Part shown: positions 43,387-52,516 of the stretch, piece by piece | How positions within the stretch are numbered: the stretch's first letter is position 1 | Layout of the letters: each line of letters opens with the position of its first letter | DNA from: Pseudoalteromonas rubra | Lineage (GTDB): Bacteria; Pseudomonadota; Gammaproteobacteria; Enterobacterales; Alteromonadaceae | Assembly (NCBI RefSeq): GCF_000238295.3 | Contig: NZ_AHCD03000044.1 | Location: 372,001-436,000 of the forward strand | Length of the DNA: 64,000 nt | Direction of reading: 5' to 3' | Program-made: the position numbers and the translations under genes | Notes under the pieces: generated by a model | Database searches by the model: none | Told to the model about the DNA's origin: nothing | The model's input: the letters and a program-made list of their open reading frames with translations, nothing else

Positions 43387-44307
43387 TCAAAATACAGGTC
43401 GCGATTTGACTATTTGTTCAAAATGCTCTGATAACAGGTCGATAAAGTGTCGTACTTTGGGTGAAAGATGACGGCGACTTGGATAAACCACATAAACGTT
43501 GACTTCTGGCTGTGGGTAGTCAGGAAACAGGGTGATAAGTTGTTGTTGTGCGATAAATGTGTCGACATAAAATGCAGGCAGACGTGCAATACCTATCCCA
43601 TCACGGGCCATGGCAGTTTGCATATGACCGTTGTTGCACAAGATCCGCTGCCGCACATCTACATGAAAGGGGTTGCCCTGTTTGTCTTTAAACTCCCAGC
43701 GATCCGGGGTTTTATGATTGCTGTAACAAATACTGTGATGCTTTTCCAACTCTTTGGGATGATGTGGTTGCCCAAACCGACTGATATAGTCCGGGCTGGC
43801 AACAACGTAGGTCTTGCATTGATAAACACGTTTGCAGATCAGGCTGGATTCTTCCAGTTGTGGGGTTGCCCGCACGGCCAGATCATAGCCATCGCCAACC
43901 ACATCAACGGCTTTATCCTCAAGATCCCATTCCAGCGAAACATTTGGATAGCGGTTCAGGTACTCAGCCAATACGGGTTGTAGGTAGTCGGTACTGAACG
44001 CCACCGGGCAGGTGATTTTAAGTGTGCCTCTGGGGATATCATCAGTCACATTTAGTTGTTGTGCTGCGGCCTGAGCATCCTGGATAAGTTGAGTGCAATT
44101 TTGGTAGTAAGACTCACCTTCCGGTGTCAGTGCCAATGTACGCGTGGTGCGGTTTAACAGTCGCACACCCAGCCTTTCTTCAAGTCTGGCGACCACTTTG
44201 CTGACATGCGAAGGAGAGTGACCCAGTTTCTGTGCTGCGGCAATAAAACTCTTACTCGCGACGACTTCAGTGAAGATCTCTATACCTTCAAAAAGATTAT
44301 TATTCAT
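43387..44307 (-). CDS. LysR-family transcription regulator
   Basis: A 306-residue LysR regulator. The helix-turn-helix (about 18-62) reads FIAAAQKLGHSPSHVSKVVARLEERLGVRLLNR, with TRTLALTPEG closing the domain. The effector-binding part (about 90-300) has FSTDYLQPVLAEYLNRYPNVSLEWDLED and GIGIARLPAFYVD. It diverges from an NAD(P)H-FMN reductase gene; the 142-bp gap should hold the shared operator, a common arrangement for this family, so it likely controls that gene and itself. The effector is unknown. The start ATG at 44305-44307 has no strong ribosome site. Confidence 0.9.
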   Translation of the reverse strand: MNNNLFEGIEIFTEVVASKSFIAAAQKLGHSPSHVSKVVARLEERLGVRLLNRTTRTLALTPEGESYYQNCTQLIQDAQAAAQQLNVTDDIPRGTLKITCPVAFSTDYLQPVLAEYLNRYPNVSLEWDLEDKAVDVVGDGYDLAVRATPQLEESSLICKRVYQCKTYVVASPDYISRFGQPHHPKELEKHHSICYSNHKTPDRWEFKDKQGNPFHVDVRQRILCNNGHMQTAMARDGIGIARLPAFYVDTFIAQQQLITLFPDYPQPEVNVYVVYPSRRHLSPKVRHFIDLLSEHFEQIVKSRPVF

Positions 44308-44449
44308 ATGGAAATAGTAACTTTACTTTTACCCTATTAATCATTATTAAAACCTAATATACACTGGTTGTCATCAGCTTGAGGTGAACGCTTATCGAAG
44401 TGAGCGCCTGCACAAACCTAAATTTGTCTTATTTTGAGAGGGTAATCCC

Positions 44450-44974
44450 ATGAAAGTTTTAGTATTCGCAGCCAGCAACAGCCGTCAATCTATCAACCAG
44501 CAACTTGCAAGCTATGCTGCTTCGTTGATCCCTAATGCAGAGGTCGAAGTGCTGGACCTGAATGATTATGAAATGCCAATTTACAGCATTGAGCGTGAAA
44601 CAGACGGTGGTATTCCGGACGAAGCGCAGCGTTTCTTTGCCAAAATTGGTGCTGCGGATGCGATTATCGTTTCCTTTGCTGAGCACAACGGCAGCTATTC
44701 AGCGGCTTACAAAAACTTGTTTGACTGGACATCACGCATCGATATGAAGGTATATCAGAATACGCCTATGCTGATGATGGCCACGTCTCCGGGTCCAGGC
44801 GGAGCAAAAAGTGTATTGGCATCAGCTGTAGGCTCTGCACCTTATTTTGCTGCGGATGTTAAAGCCAGTCTGTCAGTTCCTAGCTTCTTTGATAATTTTG
44901 ATTCAGAGGCAGGCGAGCTGAAAAATGCTGAGATTAAACAGGAGCTTGAGGCTGCGCTTAAGTTACTACACTAA
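44450..44974 (+). CDS. NAD(P)H-dependent FMN reductase family protein
   Basis: A 174-residue flavodoxin-like reductase. The N-terminal flavin-phosphate loop is VLVFAASNSRQSINQQLASY. The second block FAEHNGSYSAAYKNLFDW is the family's N-G-S...K...D signature. MATSPGPGGAK also contacts flavin. Members reduce quinones, chromate, azo dyes or free FMN. GAGAGGG is about 7 nt before the ATG. It diverges from the LysR gene at 43387-44307 and is followed by a strong terminator at 45006. Confidence 0.88.
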   Translation: MKVLVFAASNSRQSINQQLASYAASLIPNAEVEVLDLNDYEMPIYSIERETDGGIPDEAQRFFAKIGAADAIIVSFAEHNGSYSAAYKNLFDWTSRIDMKVYQNTPMLMMATSPGPGGAKSVLASAVGSAPYFAADVKASLSVPSFFDNFDSEAGELKNAEIKQELEAALKLLH

Positions 44975-45005
44975 TCAAATTTGAACGTCAGAACACCTTG
45001 ATAAC

Positions 45006-45048
45006 ACAGGCCGGGCGATACAAAATATTGCCCGGCCTGTTTGATTTT
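45006..45048 (+). terminator. Intrinsic terminator after the FMN reductase gene
   Basis: ACAGGCCGGGC ... GCCCGGCCTGT, an 11-bp stem with a 13-nt loop, followed by TTGATTTTTA. Confidence 0.85.
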
Positions 45049-45091
45049 TATTCTAACAGCCTAATTACTTTAAAAAAGTTACCTTTGGGGG

Positions 45092-45120
45092 TTTTCAAAG
45101 ACAAAAAAATCTTCTAGTAT
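45092..45120 (+). promoter_or_regulatory. Possible promoter of the tRNA-Ala gene
   Basis: TAGTAT at 45115-45120 is 15 bp upstream of the tRNA, with TTTTCA 17 bp before it as a weak -35. Placed by position only. Confidence 0.35.
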
Positions 45121-45135
45121 CTTTGTCGTCGATTT

Positions 45136-45211
<76 letters not shown>

Positions 45212-45299
45212 AATCTCTTATCCTTCCCATGTTGTTGTTTTTATTCCCCCTTAGTTACGATACAGTTTTCGTAATCAATATCATTTTTCCGGGTCATGA

Positions 45300-45614
45300 A
45301 TGAACAATCTATTTGCTAACTTACCAGCTGATCTCAGCGATGAAGTCTTTCAGACACTTTTGTCTCATGAGCAGCTAAAAATCGAGCGGATCGTCTCTAA
45401 AGGGCACACGTCACCGTCTCAGGGATGGTACGACCAAAATGAGCATGAGTGGGTGCTGGTGCTGCAGGGCGAAGGTGAGCTCACATTTGAAGATGGCCGG
45501 GTTGAGCGTCTGGCTGCGGGCGATTACATCAACATTCCGGCCCATTGTAAGCATAAAGTCAGCTGGACCGACCCCGAGCAGGAGACACTCTGGTTAGCCA
45601 TTTTTTATCGATAG
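45300..45614 (+). CDS. Small single-domain cupin
   Basis: A 104-residue cupin. The first motif is visible as NEHEWVLVLQGEGELTFEDG (G-x5-H-x-H-type with partly changed residues) and the second as GDYINIPAHCKHKVSW with His. The usual metal ligand His/Glu set appears as HEW...E and H...H, so metal binding is likely, but the function is unknown. The ribosome site is weak. Its last 21 bp overlap the end of the convergent hybrid kinase gene. Confidence 0.8.
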   Translation: MNNLFANLPADLSDEVFQTLLSHEQLKIERIVSKGHTSPSQGWYDQNEHEWVLVLQGEGELTFEDGRVERLAAGDYINIPAHCKHKVSWTDPEQETLWLAIFYR

Positions 45615-47987
45615 CCATTTGTCGAGTACGGTCTGGAGCTTGTCCAGTGCAATGGGTTTGCTGATGTAATCATCCATACCTGCGGCAAAACAGGCCTCAA
45701 TATCTTTGATCAATACATTGGCAGTCAGGGCGATGATGGTAAGTTGCATGTGCTGAGGCATACTACGGATTGCTTTTGTCGCTTCAATGCCGTCCATATT
45801 GGGCATATGCATATCCATCAGCACCAGATCATAATGTTCTTTTTCCAGTTGCTGCAAGGCTTGCTGGCCGTCGGTAACTATGGTGACACTGAGGCCCAGT
45901 TTTTCTAAAATGGCCTTAGTGACAATCTGATTAACCGCATTATCTTCCGCTAACAAAATATGGCCATGTAATTCTCCCAGCGTCACTTGATCGCTGTCTT
46001 CTGAATAAATCAGGCAGCACGTGGTTACAGGCCAGTTAAAGTCAAACTGAGATCCCTCTCCTTGCACTGATTGACAGTTGAGGTGACCACCGCACAAGTC
46101 AATAATATGCTGACAGATACACAGGCCCAGCCCGGACCCTCCATAGCGCCGGGTCGTACTTTCATCTTCCTGATAAAATGGGTTAAAAATTTGCGGGAGC
46201 TTGTCTTCTGCGATACCTATGCCGCTATCAGATACGGTAAATCTGAGCATTACCTGCTCCATGTTGCCGATGTTTTCTACTTCCAGGCGGATAAACCCTT
46301 CGTGGGTAAACTTGATGGCATTATTGAGCAGGTTGAGCAAAACCTGTTGTAAACGGTGTTTATCACTGACCACCTCTTTAGGCACCGTATCGCCAATTAC
46401 CAGCTGAAACCTCAGCCGTTTTTCAATGACTTTTTCACTGAATATCTGCTCCAAATGGTGCAATACCGCATATAAGTCAAAGGGCTCAAAGTACAGTGAT
46501 ACTTCGCCCTGATCTAACTTAGAAATATCCAGAATGTCATTAATCAGAGTCAGCAGGCTTTGCCCCGACTCATTGGCAACCCGGATCAGGGTGGTTTGCT
46601 CTGCATTAAAACTATTCTGTTGATTGAGTAACTGGAGGGTACCCAGAATGCCATTCATGGGTGTGCGGATCTCATGGCTCATGTTAGCCAGAAAGCGGCT
46701 TTTGGCATTGGCCGCTTCTTCCGCGGCGAGTTTCGCTATTTCCAGTGCCTGAGTACGCTCTTCTACTCTGTGTTCCAGCTCAGATTCTCGCTGGAACACC
46801 TTGTCGCGCATCTGTGCAAACGCCCGGCTGAGCTTGGCCAGTTCATCTTTGCCCCGGGTAGACAAAGACACGTTGAAGTTACCCTGAGTCAGTGCCTGTG
46901 CGGCTTTGGTGAGTTTGGCAATGGGCTGATATATGCTGTTTGAAAAGCGCCAGGCAACCAGCAAAGAAACGGCAATGGCAAATGCCAGAATAATCAACAA
47001 CTGCTGACGCAATTCATACACCGGGGCGAACACCACATGTTCGGGTAAAGTTAAGGCGATGCTGTACCCTGAGGACTTGACGGGCGCATAAAAAATATAA
47101 GATTTGGGTCGGGTGGGGGTTTTATCCAGCTGCGCATAGCCATTAAAGCCCGCAATCATCTTCAGGCCGATCTCTTTTAGTTGCGGATCTGCTTCTTCCG
47201 TGACTTTTAAGCGTATCGCGATTTTTTCGCCAATGTCATTAACAACAAATTTCCCCTGTTCGCGTTTGAGCTGAATGATTTTGTCCGGCTGCCAGTGATA
47301 CATGTAAATCCCTTCCTGAGATACCAACATAAATCGGGCATTGTCGTAAAATTGATGGACTACCTGCTTGGAAACGGCCTGTACCAGCCTGTCTATCTCG
47401 CGCCAGGGAATGCTGCCCCCCAGTAAACCAGCTACTTTGCCATCATTGGCCAGTATGGTTGCTGCGACCACGATTTGCTTAACGCCCGTTGTGTAGGAGA
47501 TCATCGGCTCAGATACATAAACTTCCGCGTTTTGCTCTACATTTCGGCCAATGGTTTGCTGCCAATAATCGCGGCGCGAAATGGTTCTTTTACGTGCTGT
47601 TGGTGACTTATCATCGAAGGTACGGAGCATATTTTGAAAGGGATTACCGCCTTCGGTATTGTGAAAGCTGCCGTCGGGGCGTCCAATAATGAACTTTTCG
47701 TAAGTCTGATCATGGGCGGCTTTTTCTGTTTGCAAAATGGGGGAGATGTGCGCAAAGTCCATGGCTTTTAAGGTTGGTTGGCGCGCCAGGGTCGCCACTT
47801 CGCTTTTGCGCTTAGCGAAATAGCGGTCGAAAATGGCGGCTGCATTATAAACTTTGGCCTGAGCAGCTGAAATGCTCAGACGTTTTGCCTGCTCTGTACT
47901 GTGTAACATAGCCAGTAAGAATATCACCAGCATTGGAGCCAGTGCTGTTAATCCCAGGATCACCGTCAGGCGCGTTTTTAATTGCAT
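45594..47987 (-). CDS. Hybrid sensor kinase: Cache-HAMP-HisKA-HATPase-REC
   Basis: A 797-residue inner-membrane hybrid kinase. Helix 1 (about 7-28), a double-Cache-type periplasmic sensor (about 35-310; DYWQQTIGRNVEQ, KVAGLLGGSIPW), helix 2 (about 330-350) and HAMP (SIYQPIAKLTKAAQALTQGNFNV). A coiled coil leads to the transmitter: NMSHEIRTPMNGILG with His438, then the HATPase (NLLNNAIKFTHEG, SGIGIAEDKL, GSGLGLCICQHI). A receiver domain follows (about 675-795) with Asp725 (LVLMDMHMPNMDG). No output domain or partner Hpt gene is near, so it must signal to a distant regulator. The 3' end overlaps the cupin gene. Confidence 0.92.
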   Translation of the reverse strand: MQLKTRLTVILGLTALAPMLVIFLLAMLHSTEQAKRLSISAAQAKVYNAAAIFDRYFAKRKSEVATLARQPTLKAMDFAHISPILQTEKAAHDQTYEKFIIGRPDGSFHNTEGGNPFQNMLRTFDDKSPTARKRTISRRDYWQQTIGRNVEQNAEVYVSEPMISYTTGVKQIVVAATILANDGKVAGLLGGSIPWREIDRLVQAVSKQVVHQFYDNARFMLVSQEGIYMYHWQPDKIIQLKREQGKFVVNDIGEKIAIRLKVTEEADPQLKEIGLKMIAGFNGYAQLDKTPTRPKSYIFYAPVKSSGYSIALTLPEHVVFAPVYELRQQLLIILAFAIAVSLLVAWRFSNSIYQPIAKLTKAAQALTQGNFNVSLSTRGKDELAKLSRAFAQMRDKVFQRESELEHRVEERTQALEIAKLAAEEAANAKSRFLANMSHEIRTPMNGILGTLQLLNQQNSFNAEQTTLIRVANESGQSLLTLINDILDISKLDQGEVSLYFEPFDLYAVLHHLEQIFSEKVIEKRLRFQLVIGDTVPKEVVSDKHRLQQVLLNLLNNAIKFTHEGFIRLEVENIGNMEQVMLRFTVSDSGIGIAEDKLPQIFNPFYQEDESTTRRYGGSGLGLCICQHIIDLCGGHLNCQSVQGEGSQFDFNWPVTTCCLIYSEDSDQVTLGELHGHILLAEDNAVNQIVTKAILEKLGLSVTIVTDGQQALQQLEKEHYDLVLMDMHMPNMDGIEATKAIRSMPQHMQLTIIALTANVLIKDIEACFAAGMDDYISKPIALDKLQTVLDKWLSIKNG

Positions 47988-48224
47988 ATATCAGATTAAA
48001 AAGCTTCTTATCTCACAAGTTTAGACAATATTTTGGCTTGCACCTCTCGTTATCGCAATTTTTCTCCCCAGCCCGCTGGTAAATGAGGTGGGTTAACTGC
48101 GAGGCTGGCACTTTGCGGAATAGTGCTTTGTGAGATCGTCGATTCTTTATTCCATATCAAGTAAGCCAGAATTAAGGACTGCTACATTAGTAAGGTGTTT
48201 AGCCCCTATGAGTGGTACTAAAGC

Positions 48225-49160
48225 GTGATACTGAAATTTCTGATTTGGGCATTGTTGTTCGGTTCGGTATGGGTCGCAGCTGAGCCCATTTTACCATTGC
48301 ACAGTGTCGCAACGGATGCGCGCAAGGTTGCATTGGGTCGCCAATTGTTTTTTGACACCCGGCTGTCTCGCAGTAACGAAGTAAGCTGTGCTTCGTGCCA
48401 TCAGTTGGCAACCCATGGCGCTGACAACACAGCCCGCTCTAAAGGGGTCGCCGATCGGCTTGGTGACGTGAGAGCACCTACCGTCTATAACTCAGTATTC
48501 AATATTCGTCAGGCCTGGGATGGCAAAGCCATTGATTTAAAAGCTCAGGTTACGCTCCCTGTAGAAAATCCCAAAGAGTTTGCCACCACTTGGCCTGCGT
48601 TGATTGCCACCCTCAAGGAGGATAAAGCCTTCCTGAGCGCCTTTACACAGGTTTATAAAGATGGGCTGTCTAGTGATGCCATCAGTGATGCGATTGCCCA
48701 CTATGAGCGCAGCTTAATTACCCTCAATGCGCCTTTTGATCTGTGGCTGCAAGGCAAGGGAAGTTTGTCTGAACAAGCACAGGAAGGATATCGCTTATTT
48801 AAATACTATGGCTGTATCAATTGTCATCAGGGTAAAAATGTGGGTGGCAATATGTTCGCCAAAATGGGCACTTTTGGTGACTACTTTGGTGATCGCGGTA
48901 CCCCCATAGAGCCTGCAGATTACGGTCGATATAACGTGACGGGTCGTGAGGCCGATAAGTTTACTTTTAAAGTGCCGGGTCTGCGTTTGGCCGCGAGACA
49001 AGCCTACTTTTTTCATGATGGTAGTGAGCAAAGCCTGACTGGCGCTATTAATACCATGGCCCGTTACCAGCTTGGCCGCTCACTCAGCCAGGCAGAGCTA
49101 GAGGCCATTGCCGCTTTTCTGGAAAGCCTGGTTGGCCAGCATCAGGAAATGACACAATGA
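48225..49160 (+). CDS. Di-heme cytochrome c peroxidase (MauG/CcpA-type)
   Basis: A 311-residue periplasmic enzyme, about the usual length for the family. GTG start at 48225; an overlapping 6-codon ORF (ATG 48208, stop 48226-48228) with AAGGTG upstream may couple translation. Signal peptide to VWVA|AEP. The two heme-binding motifs are CASCH (Cys55, Cys58, His59) and CINCH (Cys197, Cys200, His201). FDTRLSRSNEVSC and the later VPGLRLAARQAYFFHDGS are typical of the peroxidase fold. It reduces H2O2 with electrons from cytochromes. Its stop overlaps the start of a PAS-GGDEF-EAL gene (ATGA), so the two are translationally coupled. Confidence 0.9.
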   Translation: MILKFLIWALLFGSVWVAAEPILPLHSVATDARKVALGRQLFFDTRLSRSNEVSCASCHQLATHGADNTARSKGVADRLGDVRAPTVYNSVFNIRQAWDGKAIDLKAQVTLPVENPKEFATTWPALIATLKEDKAFLSAFTQVYKDGLSSDAISDAIAHYERSLITLNAPFDLWLQGKGSLSEQAQEGYRLFKYYGCINCHQGKNVGGNMFAKMGTFGDYFGDRGTPIEPADYGRYNVTGREADKFTFKVPGLRLAARQAYFFHDGSEQSLTGAINTMARYQLGRSLSQAELEAIAAFLESLVGQHQEMTQ

Positions 49161-51970
49161 AGTCTTCTCTGAAACTCAACTTCCCTGTCATTGGCCAGTG
49201 TCTGTTGGTGATGGTGCTAACGGCTTTGATGGTGTATTTCTTTCGCGCCCATATCGCCACGGGTGAGCGCCAACATGAGCAGGTATCTCATTTGTTTGAT
49301 GCCAAATCCATCGATGCCAAACTAGATAAGTTTGCACTTGAACTCAGTGTGGGTAGCTTGCGCCATTTTGATGAGCTGCAGCAACTGGACAGGGCATTAC
49401 AGCAGCTGACAGATAAGCAGCAAAATCGGCACGTTAGTATGGAATTTCTTGCCTACCTCAGGTTGCTCAGACACAAGATGGCATTGATGGAGCAATTAAA
49501 AACCCAGGCCGTGGGGATGCGCAATGGTCTGACTTATTTGCCTGTGGTACTGGATGAAATGATTGCCACGCAGCATCCTCAGGCATTACTTGGCAGTACC
49601 ATACTCGCCAGCCTGGTAACCTCAGGCCAGCCGTTGGATGAACTGTTGCTGGATACCCGCATTCGGGCTTTGGCAGAGGCGAGTGTCATATCACAAAGCC
49701 ATGCTTTACTCAGTCGTCGTTTTGTCAATCATATCCAGGTTGCCGTTGAATACTATCGTCAGGTCCATGCGACGCGCCAGGATTATCTGGCCATCAATAG
49801 CAAGCAGGCCTTTGCTCGCCTTTATGGGGCGCAAATGGACTTGCATGGTTCGCAGTTGAGGCAGACCCGGACTTTGAGTGAGCAGTTGTTTGGCCTGGCG
49901 GTGGTGTTGTTGCTGACCTTGTTGTTTATTTTACAGCGGTTAAACAAAGCCAAAAATCATGCATTACAAGCCAGTCAGCTATTACATGATGCCATTGAAA
50001 GGTTGCAGGAGGGGTTTGCGCTATATGACAGCGAGGGAACACTGATGCTTACAAATCAGTGCTGGCTGCGACACTACGGGGTATTTTCCAGGTCTGAGTT
50101 TCCGCAAACGCTGAGTGAGTGGCAACAACGCCAGTCGGAGTTTGTTCAAGAACAAAGTGACACGCCGCAGCGATTGCAAAGGACAACGCATGGACGCTGG
50201 TTGCAAATTCGCCATGCGCGTACTGCCGAGGGGGGATATGTTTACATCAGTGTGGATGTAACTGAGTTTAAAGAAGTTGAAGCAGAGCTCAAAACCGCGG
50301 CAGCGGTTTATCAGGCGACTCAGGAAGGGATCATGACCACCAATGCAGAGCTGGAGATCATGGCGGTGAATCCGGCTTTCACACGCATTACCGGATATCA
50401 GGAGCAGGAAGTGCTGGGCAAAAAGCCGAACCTGCTTAGCTCGGGCCGTCACGATAAACGTTTTTATGAGCATATGTGGCAAACTCTGCACACCAAAGGT
50501 GAGTGGGCGGCTGAGATCTGGAATCGTCGTAAAGATGGTACGGTTTACCCCGAATGGCTCGCCATCAGTGCTGTTCAGGATGAGCAAGGGCAGGTTCAGC
50601 AATATATTGCGGTGTTATCTGATATGACAGAACGCAAGGAACAGGAAGCCAAAATAGCCTATCAGGCGATGTATGATGCGCTTACCGGGCTGCCAAATCG
50701 GCGTCTGCTGCTGGACAGGATCTGTCAGGACCTGAAACAAATTGAGCGTCAGCCTCACCTGAGTGCTTTATTGTTTATCGACCTGGATCGCTTTAAACGC
50801 ATTAACGATGCAATGGGGCATGACGCGGGTGATAATTTACTGCTGGAAGTGGCCAACCGACTGAACCATCTGGTGCGACGGACCGACACCCTGGCCCGCT
50901 TCGGTGGCGATGAATTTGTGTTGTTGCTTAGCCAGATCAGCGAGGTTGAGGATGCCGCAAAAGTGGCAGAAAAGATCCTTACTTCTTTGGCTCAGCCTTT
51001 CACCATCAACGGGTTTGAGGTGATCAGTGGCGCCAGTATTGGCATTGCTATCATGCCTGATGATGCTCGCGAGCAACAGGAGATCCTGCGCCGGGCCGAT
51101 CTGGCTATGTATAAAGCAAAAGAAAGCGGTCGTAATCAGTATCATTATTTTGCCCCTTCAATGCAGCAGCAGGTTAACCGACGCGTAGAGTTGGAACAAT
51201 TGCTGCGCAGAGCCATAACAAGCAATGAACTGGAGGTGTTTTATCAACCCATCATTGAGCTTAAAACGGGCCAGTTACATGGCTTTGAAGCCTTGACTCG
51301 CTGGTCACATCAGGGGCAATACATTGCACCGGATGAATTTATTCCGGTTGCGGAAGAAAGTGGCCTGATCTCTGAGCTAGGGGAGTGGATGCTGATGCGC
51401 GCCACATCAGACATTGCGGCTTTAAATCGTACGCTCGATCTGGATTGTTGTTTGTCGGCGAATATTTCCAGTCAGCAATACCGGCTGGGTTTCAATGCTA
51501 CAACCTTACGGCATATTCTGGTTCAGACCGGTTTCAAACCGGCCAATCTGGCGCTTGAGATCACTGAGAGTATTTTGCTCGATGATGATGAGGCCATCCT
51601 CGCCTGGCTAGAAGGGCTCAGAGCGACGGGGGCACATTTATCGATTGATGATTTTGGTACAGGTTACTCCTCGTTAAGCTATTTGCGCCGTTTTCCCATC
51701 AATACCATCAAGATTGATAAGAGCTTTATCCATGAGTTCGCACATGCTCCGGACTCACAAAATCTGGTGCGTGCCATATTATCAATGGCGGCTAGCCTTG
51801 GGTTGTCTGTCATTGCTGAGGGCGTGGAGCATGTTGCGCAGCTCGAAGGCCTTAAGGAAATGGAGTGTGATCTGGTGCAGGGCTATGTGTATGCTAAACC
51901 TATGTCACTCAGTGAACTTGAGATCTGGTGTAAGACCTTTTCTCAAAATCATTTCCAGGATCTCGCTTAG
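49157..51970 (+). CDS. Membrane PAS-GGDEF-EAL cyclic-di-GMP enzyme
   Basis: A 937-residue protein with two membrane helices (about 10-30 and 243-262) around a helical periplasmic region, then two PAS domains (about 270-370 and 380-490; MTTNAELEIMAVNPAFTRITGY). GGDEF (residues 583-587, RFGGDEFVLLL) and EAL (711-713 in GFEALTRW) are both intact, with DDFGTGYSSL, so both diguanylate cyclase and phosphodiesterase activity are possible. Overlaps the di-heme peroxidase by 4 bp (ATGA). The partner and coupling suggest control by redox or peroxide state; this is inference. It is convergent with a DUF3293 gene 11 bp away. Confidence 0.93.
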   Translation: MKSSLKLNFPVIGQCLLVMVLTALMVYFFRAHIATGERQHEQVSHLFDAKSIDAKLDKFALELSVGSLRHFDELQQLDRALQQLTDKQQNRHVSMEFLAYLRLLRHKMALMEQLKTQAVGMRNGLTYLPVVLDEMIATQHPQALLGSTILASLVTSGQPLDELLLDTRIRALAEASVISQSHALLSRRFVNHIQVAVEYYRQVHATRQDYLAINSKQAFARLYGAQMDLHGSQLRQTRTLSEQLFGLAVVLLLTLLFILQRLNKAKNHALQASQLLHDAIERLQEGFALYDSEGTLMLTNQCWLRHYGVFSRSEFPQTLSEWQQRQSEFVQEQSDTPQRLQRTTHGRWLQIRHARTAEGGYVYISVDVTEFKEVEAELKTAAAVYQATQEGIMTTNAELEIMAVNPAFTRITGYQEQEVLGKKPNLLSSGRHDKRFYEHMWQTLHTKGEWAAEIWNRRKDGTVYPEWLAISAVQDEQGQVQQYIAVLSDMTERKEQEAKIAYQAMYDALTGLPNRRLLLDRICQDLKQIERQPHLSALLFIDLDRFKRINDAMGHDAGDNLLLEVANRLNHLVRRTDTLARFGGDEFVLLLSQISEVEDAAKVAEKILTSLAQPFTINGFEVISGASIGIAIMPDDAREQQEILRRADLAMYKAKESGRNQYHYFAPSMQQQVNRRVELEQLLRRAITSNELEVFYQPIIELKTGQLHGFEALTRWSHQGQYIAPDEFIPVAEESGLISELGEWMLMRATSDIAALNRTLDLDCCLSANISSQQYRLGFNATTLRHILVQTGFKPANLALEITESILLDDDEAILAWLEGLRATGAHLSIDDFGTGYSSLSYLRRFPINTIKIDKSFIHEFAHAPDSQNLVRAILSMAASLGLSVIAEGVEHVAQLEGLKEMECDLVQGYVYAKPMSLSELEIWCKTFSQNHFQDLA

Positions 51971-51981
51971 ATGCGCAAGAG

Positions 51982-52437
51982 TTAGTGGCTCAGGCCCAGA
52001 ATGGCAGCATTGTTTACGGGGAGTGCATCATAAGTTATGCGCGTTTGAAATGACGCGTTAAGTTGCACTCGCTGCTGAGGGTGATGGGTGTTGTGTAAGC
52101 AAATCTGGTCTTGTTGGATGAAATAATACGCTTTTTGATAACACAGCGCCGCCAGCCGGGCGGCTGCTCGCTCTGAGCATACAATCAATACACTGAATTC
52201 CCGGTAATCAAGGTCGGCACTGGCCCCCCAAAGTGGGTGTATTTTATAGCCCTTGCGCTTTAATGCCGGATAGAGCAGGTGCTGAAACCGGCGGTTTTCG
52301 GCTAGTGTTCGTTTTATGCCCAGTGGATTCCATAAACTGATGATTGCGCCTTGTGGGGCTGCCGGTAGCGCAGAACATGGTCTAAACCAAACGTCCTGGT
52401 AGAGCTGCCACAATTCATTTTTAATTTGACGGTGCAT
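51982..52437 (-). CDS. DUF3293-family protein
   Basis: A 151-residue soluble protein. The pattern AIISLWNPLGIKRTLAENRR, HPLWGASADLDYREFSVLIV and AYYFIQQDQICL fits DUF3293, whose function is unknown. It is transcribed away from the DJ-1-like gene at 52517; the 79-bp gap holds the TTCAC repeats. The C-terminus nearly abuts the convergent GGDEF-EAL gene. Confidence 0.75.
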   Translation of the reverse strand: MHRQIKNELWQLYQDVWFRPCSALPAAPQGAIISLWNPLGIKRTLAENRRFQHLLYPALKRKGYKIHPLWGASADLDYREFSVLIVCSERAAARLAALCYQKAYYFIQQDQICLHNTHHPQQRVQLNASFQTRITYDALPVNNAAILGLSH

Positions 52438-52442
52438 GTATT

Positions 52443-52470
52443 TTCACGAGTTACTTCACAATGGCTTCAC
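52443..52470 (+). promoter_or_regulatory. TTCAC direct repeats (CreB/BlrB-like box) at the DJ-1 gene promoter
   Basis: Three TTCAC half-sites at 52443, 52455 and 52466. The last two form TTCAC-AATGGC-TTCAC, an exact TTCAC-N6-TTCAC, which is the published cre/blr tag of OmpR-type regulators CreB and BlrB. A plausible -10 (TACGGT, 52482) and the AAGGAG site of the gene follow. The same box is upstream of the two-component operon at 55460. Confidence 0.6.
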
Positions 52471-52516
52471 AGTATCAGCGTTACGGTGAATCTGTCCAAA
52501 CAAAGGAGACTCGATA

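Noticed and set aside
43468..43983. A 171-residue rightward frame opposite the LysR gene
   Set aside because: Shadow of the LysR coding strand; no ribosome site and no family features.
50021..50602. A 193-residue leftward frame inside the PAS-GGDEF-EAL gene
   Set aside because: Shadow frame within a confidently assigned gene.
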